Source: Flavonifractor porci (lineage in GTDB: Bacteria > Bacillota > Clostridia > Oscillospirales > Oscillospiraceae). Taken from it: 64,000 nucleotides of DNA. The notes under the pieces are model-generated. The model saw only the letters and a program-made list of their open reading frames with translations. It was not told the DNA's origin and did no database searches. The number at the start of each line of letters is the position of its first letter. The stretch's first letter is position 1. Shown here piece after piece: positions 59,306-64,000 of this stretch. The stretch covers positions 22,830-86,829 of the forward strand of contig NZ_JBBHLB010000014.1 of the NCBI RefSeq assembly GCF_037572415.1, in the 5' to 3' direction. The position numbers and the translations under genes were made by a program.

Positions 59306-59802
59306 CGTTCCAGCTCCTTCCGCTTGTGCCGGTCCATAACCGTATTCTGAAGCAGTTCTTTGAACTTACCCAGTTTCTCCAATATGGACGGGCGTTCTGT
59401 TTTCTGCGCCTTTTTCACCTTTTTGCTGGTGTATTCGGTAAAGGCGGCGGTCAGAGCATCCGCATCCCGCCCTTTGAAGAAAATCAGGTACTTGGGCGGA
59501 GAGCTGCTGCGGTCTTTTTTAACGGCATAATCCACACCGTACTTCCGGGCAATCTTCTCAAACTCACGGATAGAGGGGTCGGTGATCTCGATGTTGGATA
59601 CGCCCTGGTTCTGACCGATCAGCTGTTTCACGGTCTGCTTGCCATGCGGTATCACGGGAGCGTCCCGGCTTCTTTGCTTTTGCAGCTTCTTTTCCTTGCG
59701 GTAAGCCATGTACTTGGCAATAGCGGCCTTAAACAGCCGCCCTGTGAGCTTTGTGCCGCTGACTACCAGCGTCAAAGTTCTGTTTTCCACTTCCTCCTGC
59801 AT
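59302..59802 (-). CDS. PcfB/DUF3801 family relaxosome-coupling protein
   Basis: 166 residues: EEVENRTLTLVVSGTKLTGR, GKQTVKQLIGQNQGVSNIEI and FEKIARKYGVDYAV, with a basic C-terminus. In pCF10, PcfB helps dock the relaxosome on the coupling protein PcfC. It is intact and coupled (ATGA) to the truncated coupling protein gene. Confidence 0.88.
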   Translation of the reverse strand: MQEEVENRTLTLVVSGTKLTGRLFKAAIAKYMAYRKEKKLQKQRSRDAPVIPHGKQTVKQLIGQNQGVSNIEITDPSIREFEKIARKYGVDYAVKKDRSSSPPKYLIFFKGRDADALTAAFTEYTSKKVKKAQKTERPSILEKLGKFKELLQNTVMDRHKRKELER

Positions 59803-59903
59803 AGGTCATCGCCTCCTTTCCACAGGTTTTGCAGGGGTGGTGCTTGATACTAGGGCGGGACCACCAGCCGCCGCAGCAGAAATTTCACGATTAGAACCTC
59901 CTT

Positions 59904-60224
59904 TCAGCGCAGCTGGTCGGAACGATCATAGTAGAGATGTCCCTGACGCACCTTGGCATGGCTGAGAATCTTGATGTGGCCCTTTTCCTGGCTCTCCAGG
60001 CTTTTCTGGTATCCGGCCTCCGTCAGAAACAGACGGGTCCGTTCGCCCTTCCATCCCACCGGGGAATCGTAGGTCAGCACATCGAAGATAATCATGTGCC
60101 GGGTATCCTCAGCAAACCGCTGTAAATCCATGTACTCGTGCCCGTGGTAGTTCTGTGCCCCGGCTTTGAGGCGCATTTCCTCCATCAGCTGGCCCACGGT
60201 CTTACGCTCAGGCATGGCGCGCAC
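59904..60224 (-). CDS. DUF5720-like protein, copy 2
   Basis: 106 residues (start could be four codons later at MPERKTVG). HGHEYMDLQRFAEDTRHMII, RTRLFLTEAGYQKSLESQEK and IKILSHAKVRQGHLYY are shared with the product at 61277-61549, so the two are paralogues. It overlaps the DUF7768 gene end by 17 bases. Function unknown; common in the replication/maintenance segment of these elements. Confidence 0.75.
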   Translation of the reverse strand: MRAMPERKTVGQLMEEMRLKAGAQNYHGHEYMDLQRFAEDTRHMIIFDVLTYDSPVGWKGERTRLFLTEAGYQKSLESQEKGHIKILSHAKVRQGHLYYDRSDQLR

Positions 60225-60570
60225 CTCCTTTCCCGCGCCCCTGGCCCTTCACGGTCAGGATACCGTTCAGGGTGGTGGCGGTGATCCGCAGGCGCTCGGC
60301 GGTGGCGATGTCATTCTTCACGGTCTCGTCAATACCGTGGCCGCAGACCACCAGCACATGGGACCGGCGCAGGTAGTCCCGCGCCATATCCAGCCCGTCC
60401 TTGTGTTCCTGGGGAATCTCGTCCTTGAGGAAGGTGGGCAGGAACAGCACCGGGCAGATGGGCGAATACCCGGCGTCATACACCTGACGGCAGTAGGCCG
60501 CAGCGTTCTCGGCGTTCTCATACTGGCTGTTGCTCCAGGGAGCCGTAATGTAAGCAAGGGGTCGTTTCAT
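60208..60570 (-). CDS. DUF7768 (DUF4406-like) nucleoside-deoxyribosyltransferase-fold protein
   Basis: 120 residues. RPLAYITAPWSNSQYENAEN, YSPICPVLFLPTFL and LRRSHVLVVCGHGIDETVK follow the Rossmann-like deoxyribosyltransferase fold. Catalytic residues are not obvious. It is conserved between the rep fragment and DUF5720-like genes; the role is not known. Confidence 0.8.
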   Translation of the reverse strand: MKRPLAYITAPWSNSQYENAENAAAYCRQVYDAGYSPICPVLFLPTFLKDEIPQEHKDGLDMARDYLRRSHVLVVCGHGIDETVKNDIATAERLRITATTLNGILTVKGQGRGKGGARHA

Positions 60571-60618
60571 GGCAAAATCCTTTCTCCCGGTGCGTCCGGG
60601 CAGTAGAAAAGCGGCTGT

Positions 60619-60960
60619 TTACCAGCCGCCTGCGTACATATCGTGGTTAACCTGTGCGGTGTAGTGGTTGCTGATCGTGGTCGGCGCATTGAACAGCACC
60701 GCAAGCAGATACTGCTTCATGTTGCGGATTTCGGTGGTATTGTTCCGCAGGCACTCCATGACAAACTCGATGTGGGAGCAGTCCAGCTTCAAAAACCGGG
60801 AGCAGACCACCTCATGGGGAAAGTCGCTGCCAGCGATCCGGGTGGTTTTCCGCTTGGCGCAGACGGTCTCCACCATCAGCTCCACAATCTCGTCCAGGTC
60901 CTCCCGGTAGGTGGTAAACTCCCGGCACAGGTGGTCATACTCGATGTTCTCCAGAATCAA
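60619..60960 (-). pseudogene. C-terminal fragment of a RepA-type replication initiator (DUF6017-like)
   Basis: 113 codons: ILENIEYDHLCREFTTYRED, LDEIVELMVETVC, RKTTRIAGSDFPHEVV and AVLFNAPTTISNHYTAQVNH match the C-terminal domain of replication initiators in this element family. In-frame codons continue upstream (WFRYRDL) without a start and end at about 60975, where unrelated sequence begins. The DNA-binding N-terminus is missing. Confidence 0.75.
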
Positions 60961-61226
60961 ATCCCGATACCGGAACCATTTTCAGAATATAGAAGCGTTA
61001 CCCACTTCTTGAAAAGCTCTGATTCGCAATACACCATGCACTGCTCTCTGTTTTTTTCAGTGCGAAAAGAGTATATGGTCTCGGAGTTTTCCCAGATGGT
61101 ACGAATAAGAGACCGCGGATCAACTTCTTCCAAAAGGTTTTCCAGTTCGACTTGCTGGTTGTAAGTCGATTCAGTAGTTATAAAGATATCCTTCAGTGTG
61201 TTTTCCAAATCTTCAACTGTGTGCAT
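60957..61226 (-). CDS. Hypothetical acidic protein at the rep joint
   Basis: 89 residues from MHTVEDLENTLKDIF, with GGGGGGAT upstream; acidic and helical, with ENSETIYSFRTEKNREQCMV in the middle. The last codons overlap the rep fragment. It is lower in GC than its neighbours and may have been brought in by the event that removed the front of repA. No family recognised. Confidence 0.5.
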   Translation of the reverse strand: MHTVEDLENTLKDIFITTESTYNQQVELENLLEEVDPRSLIRTIWENSETIYSFRTEKNREQCMVYCESELFKKWVTLLYSENGSGIGI

Positions 61227-61276
61227 ATATATCCCCCCAATCTCGCAATGGTCTATTTCTTCCAACATACAACATA

Positions 61277-61549
61277 TCAAGGGTGATGCTTTCTTTTAGG
61301 CTTGAAGTCGAGGACATGGCCCTCGATCACATGGGCATACCGCTTGATTTTGATTTCCCGGCGCTGCTGACTCAGGAGAGCGGCCTGATACCCGTCCTCT
61401 GTGAGAAACAGCCGCATTTCATCACCGGGGCTACCGTAAGAACTGGGACGCTGAACGGAAAACTCGATCATCCAGCGGGTGTTATCCTGAAAACGCTCTA
61501 CGGCAAGAATGTTGTGCCCTTTCAGCTCACGGGCCGAAATATCCCTCAT
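61277..61549 (-). CDS. DUF5720-like protein, copy 1
   Basis: 90 residues: MRDISARELKGHNILAVERF, EMRLFLTEDGYQAALLSQQR and IKIKRYAHVIEGHVLDF. It aligns over most of its length with the product at 59904-60224. It lies 12 bases downstream of parB. Confidence 0.75.
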   Translation of the reverse strand: MRDISARELKGHNILAVERFQDNTRWMIEFSVQRPSSYGSPGDEMRLFLTEDGYQAALLSQQRREIKIKRYAHVIEGHVLDFKPKRKHHP

Positions 61550-61561
61550 AGGCGGCTCCTT

Positions 61562-62497
61562 TCATCGTTCCTGGTCTCTCTGGCGCTTCTTCTGCCACGC
61601 CTCCAGCAGCTTGATAATGGTTTCCTGCATCCGCTGGGGCGTGTAACTCTTGGGAAAATACTTCCGCAGGGTGTCGGAGGTGAAAGTCACCCGGTCCAGA
61701 TCGCTTTTCTTTTCCTCGCCCATGATGACGCGCATCATATCGAGGGTCAGATGTCCCTCCTGGCTGTATCTCTTGAGCCGCTGGGCCTGGGAAAGAGAGG
61801 GGGTAGACTGTTCGCTGTCCATCGCGTCCAGCAAATCCCGCTGTTCCTCTTTTTTGAGGAAAGACAGCTCATAAGCCGGATTGAGTGCGATTTTCTGTTC
61901 ATCAATCATATCCAGCAGTTCGGGAATCAGTTCTGTCAGGCGGATATAGCGTTGAATTTGATTTCGGCTCTGACCAACTTGCTCGGCCAAAATATCCCGT
62001 GACTTCTTTCCATCCGACTTGTGCCCAACTTGGGCACAAGTTAAATCGGACCGTTCCCCTTGGTGCTTCATAGCCTCTAGCTTCATCTTGTAGGCAAAGG
62101 CTCTCTCGCTGGGAAGCAGGCTTTCCCGCTGCAAGTTGCTGTCCACCATGATGATGGTGGCGGCATCATCGTCCAGGTCGCGGACAATGACCGGCATGGT
62201 TTCTTTCTCGGCCAGTTCACTGGCCCGGTGCCGCCTGTGACCGGCTACCAGCTCATAGCCACCCTCCGGGTCCGGGCGAGCAATCGCCGGAACCAGAACA
62301 CCGTACTGCCGAACACTGTTGGCGGTCTCCATCATGGCTTCGTCATCCTTGACTTTGAAGGGATGGTTCTTGAAAGGATGCAGTTCAGACAGCGGGATTT
62401 CCCGTACCTTCTCCAGCTTGGCATCCTGGCGGCTTTCTTCGGTGGAAAACAAGTCATCGTATGGAGCAAGCTCTACTTTTTTCGCGCTGCTTTTCAA
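61562..62497 (-). CDS. ParB/Spo0J-type partition protein
   Basis: 311 residues. ParB nuclease-like domain: SELHPFKNHPFKV, VRQYGVLVPAIARP and YELVAGHRRHRASELA (the GxxRxxA box). A KorB-type HTH follows (ILAEQVGQSRNQIQRYIRLT). It overlaps parA by 44 bases. With ParA it would stabilise the element when excised or segregate its replicating form. Confidence 0.94.
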   Translation of the reverse strand: MKSSAKKVELAPYDDLFSTEESRQDAKLEKVREIPLSELHPFKNHPFKVKDDEAMMETANSVRQYGVLVPAIARPDPEGGYELVAGHRRHRASELAEKETMPVIVRDLDDDAATIIMVDSNLQRESLLPSERAFAYKMKLEAMKHQGERSDLTCAQVGHKSDGKKSRDILAEQVGQSRNQIQRYIRLTELIPELLDMIDEQKIALNPAYELSFLKKEEQRDLLDAMDSEQSTPSLSQAQRLKRYSQEGHLTLDMMRVIMGEEKKSDLDRVTFTSDTLRKYFPKSYTPQRMQETIIKLLEAWQKKRQRDQER

Positions 62498-63275
62498 GTT
62501 TCATCACCTCCTGGGTCAGATTTTTGTAACCCTCGGCCACTTTGCCCTTGGGGTCATGGGCAAAAATACTCTTGCCCTCGGCACTGATTTCCTTTGCCCG
62601 GACGGAATGGGGAATCTCAGTTCCGAACACTTTGATTTTGCTGCCGTAGGTTTCTCGCAGCAGAGCCGCAATCTCCTTGGCAAAGTTGGTGCGGTTGTCC
62701 ACCATCGTCAGCAGGATACCGTCGATCTGGAGCTTGGGGTTGATCTGCCGTTTCACCTTATTGACCGTCTGGAGCAGCTGTTCCAAGCCCTTGGCGGGCA
62801 GATACTCCGCCTGGACGGGGATTATTACCCTGTTGGCAGCAGCCAACGCATTGATCGTAAGCATCCCCAAGGAGGGCTGACAGTCAATCAGGATCTGGGA
62901 ATACTGTCCCTTGAGAGTGTCCAGATACTGCCGCAGGATTGTCTCTCGGCTCATGGCGTTCACCAGAGAGACCTCCATGCCGGAGAGCTGGATGTCAGCG
63001 GGCATCAGGTCAACGCCCTCCGGGTGATGCAGGATACCCTCGCCGGGGCGCAGCGGCTCGTCCATCAGGATACGGCCCATCGCGTCGGACAGGGTAAAGG
63101 GGAGCTTGTCCGGCTGGGGGTGGCCCAGGCTGATGGTCAGACTTCCTTGCGGGTCCCCGTCGATCAGCAGCACTTTCTTCCCGGCCTGTGCCAGCCCGAT
63201 ACCCAGGTTTGCGCAGGTGGTTGTCTTGCCAACGCCGCCTTTCTGGTTGGCGATGGCGATAATTTGTGTGTTCAT
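62454..63275 (-). CDS. ParA/Soj-type partition ATPase
   Basis: 273 residues. Deviant Walker A NQKGGVGKTTT, Walker A' LIDGDPQGSL and Walker B ILIDCQPSLG are all present, followed by VIIPVQAEYLPAKGL. It is the first gene of the large minus-strand maintenance/conjugation operon. GAGGAAACTGAA precedes the ATG. Confidence 0.95.
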   Translation of the reverse strand: MNTQIIAIANQKGGVGKTTTCANLGIGLAQAGKKVLLIDGDPQGSLTISLGHPQPDKLPFTLSDAMGRILMDEPLRPGEGILHHPEGVDLMPADIQLSGMEVSLVNAMSRETILRQYLDTLKGQYSQILIDCQPSLGMLTINALAAANRVIIPVQAEYLPAKGLEQLLQTVNKVKRQINPKLQIDGILLTMVDNRTNFAKEIAALLRETYGSKIKVFGTEIPHSVRAKEISAEGKSIFAHDPKGKVAEGYKNLTQEVMKLEKQREKSRACSIR

Positions 63276-63623
63276 TTCAGTTTCCTCCTGTGTATTGAAC
63301 AGAAGATGGAATGTAAAGAGGGTAAACTACCCCCTTGGGTTTTCTTAAAATCAAGAACATTTCGGCATCCTTTTGATTTAGGATTCATTTATCACGGTTC
63401 TGTACCGGACACTCCCATTGCCTGCGACGCTTTTAACGCTCGGACTGTGGCTGAGTGTAAGTTTTCCCCCTGTCCCTGGATCGTGGCCTCAAGTTATCAA
63501 GCTCTTTACCGGCGATAGGGAAGTCGCTCGACCCGTAGGCGTCATGGCGTATCACCGGAGTGGCTCTCCGAGGGACGGTTGTACCTGATGTTCTTCTGAA
63601 TTTTCAAGGTCCATGAGATGTAA

Positions 63624-63663
63624 CTCTCACTTGTAGGCCACGGCAGAGGCCGTTTGTTGCGCA
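63624..63663. repeat. 40-base direct repeat, copy 2
   Basis: Same sequence as 36993-37032 except C for G at position 27. It follows the 63677-63699 terminator on the minus strand and opens the parA leader. Confidence 0.85.
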
Positions 63664-63676
63664 AAAAATAAAAAAA

Positions 63677-63699
63677 GGAGCAGAAAAATTTTCTGCTCC
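63677..63699 (-). terminator. Terminator ahead of the parA leader
   Basis: GGAGCAGAAAA/TTTTCTGCTCC hairpin, followed on the minus strand by TTTTTTTATTTTTTG. It ends the transcript of the small upstream gene. Confidence 0.85.
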
Positions 63700-63725
63700 C
63701 TGTTGTGACAAGGTATAATGACCTT

Positions 63726-63848
63726 TTATTGTGTGTAGCCACGCTTTTTACTCCAATTCCTAATCAACAGTAAAATCGTGTTGTGCATCTGTTCACTATT
63801 GTAATGCGAGGGGAAATACTGCTTGATTTCTTCTTCTTCAACAATCAT
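63726..63848 (-). CDS. Small hypothetical protein, possibly the end of a longer or altered gene
   Basis: 40 residues from MIVEEEEIKQYFPSHYNSEQ. In-frame codons extend upstream to about 63890 (LSKKKPNQREP) but no start codon is found before a stop, so this is either a short gene or a remnant. No family recognised. The remaining 63849-64000 shows no gene. Confidence 0.4.
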   Translation of the reverse strand: MIVEEEEIKQYFPSHYNSEQMHNTILLLIRNWSKKRGYTQ

Positions 63849-64000
63849 CGGCTCTCTCTGGTTTGGTTTCTTTTTCGATAAGACATTAAGGTCAAAAGGG
63901 AGGTTTTGAAGTTAGCGCAGCTAATGTTAGGCCTGTTTTGCTGCTCCAAAACAATATCATACCAATAAAAATTGCCTGCCGGCCCTCTATACGGGACGGC

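Larger units (their letters stand above)
63276..63725. other. Long leader region upstream of parA
   Basis: 450 bases with no credible gene. It holds the second copy of the 40-base repeat, a terminator at its far end and a GC-balanced stretch (63400-63560) rich in short complementary segments, such as CCGGAG/CTCCG near 63556-63570. A structured leader RNA or replication/partition site is possible; ParB would need a parS somewhere nearby, but none is obvious by eye. Confidence 0.45.
34320..64000. mobile_element. Integrative element (degraded conjugative element with cargo), right end outside the window
   Basis: Base composition, codon use and gene content change sharply at about 34.3 kb. The region carries a large serine recombinase, relaxosome genes, ParA/ParB, conjugation genes of the CD1107-CD1110 type found in clostridial conjugative transposons, tet(W) and a defence-like island. 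The left limit is placed just beyond the recombinase 3' end; the exact attachment site is not identified and no right-hand chromosome junction is present. Confidence 0.8.

Overview
The window joins two kinds of DNA. Bases 1 to about 34,300 are GC-rich chromosome of a low-redundancy, spore-forming anaerobic Firmicute. A SpoIIP-type sporulation hydrolase, a pyruvate formate-lyase pair with its activase, an SLH-domain surface protein, clostridial-type promoters and encoded CCA tRNA ends all fit an Oscillospiraceae gut commensal of the Flavonifractor/Lawsonibacter/Intestinimonas type. The genus is an inference, not something read directly.

Chromosomal layout: an oligopeptide/dipeptide ABC transporter operon (permeases, two ATPases, then a separately promoted binding lipoprotein) at 0.1-6.5 kb; an HtrA-like protease, a DegV protein and a MarR regulator on the minus strand (6.8-9.7 kb); SpoIIP, a YmdB-like phosphodiesterase, a SbcD/YhaO-YhaN-like nuclease/ATPase pair and a signal peptidase on the plus strand (9.9-16 kb); an acetyltransferase, a VanS-like kinase, a flippase-like membrane protein and a SprT-like protein on the minus strand, with a VanR-like regulator facing away from them (16-20.3 kb); three tRNAs (Met, Glu, Val); a large SLH/beta-helix surface protein; pflA-pflB; a small P-loop protein; pgi; a molybdopterin oxidoreductase; a DUF711/ACT pair; and an HD hydrolase ending at 33.9 kb.

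From about 34.3 kb to the right edge lies an integrative element with lower and uneven GC. Its left end carries a large serine recombinase, small accessory genes and a sigma-like regulator (34.3-37.6 kb). A plus-strand cargo island (38.0-46.2 kb) holds an ABC-three-component (ABC-3C) conflict system with an HTH gene, followed by a UvrD-type helicase fused to a Cas4/RecB-like nuclease domain, an unknown protein and a stand-alone PD-(D/E)XK nuclease. I read this as a defence island; the helicase/unknown/nuclease trio is the best candidate for an undescribed system. The rest (46.2-63.3 kb, minus strand) is a clostridial conjugative backbone (ParA, ParB, PcfB-like, T4CP, Maff2, PrgI, VirB4, CD1108/CD1107-type genes) that has been broken repeatedly. 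The coupling protein is cut after about 100 residues, Maff2 and PrgI are stubs, VirB6 is missing, VirB4 has lost its Walker A region in frame, and RepA is a fragment. A second mobilisation module (MobC, truncated relaxase, HTH gene, sigma remnant) and a tet(W) resistance cassette with its attenuator and a methyltransferase-sigma fusion are spliced into it. The element probably can no longer conjugate by itself, but it still carries an intact recombinase and intact cargo.

Two chromosomal genes (the VanR-like regulator and pgi) are followed by a hairpin-rich spacer and then a second, synonymously diverged copy of their own last codons. Nothing in the annotation explains this pattern.
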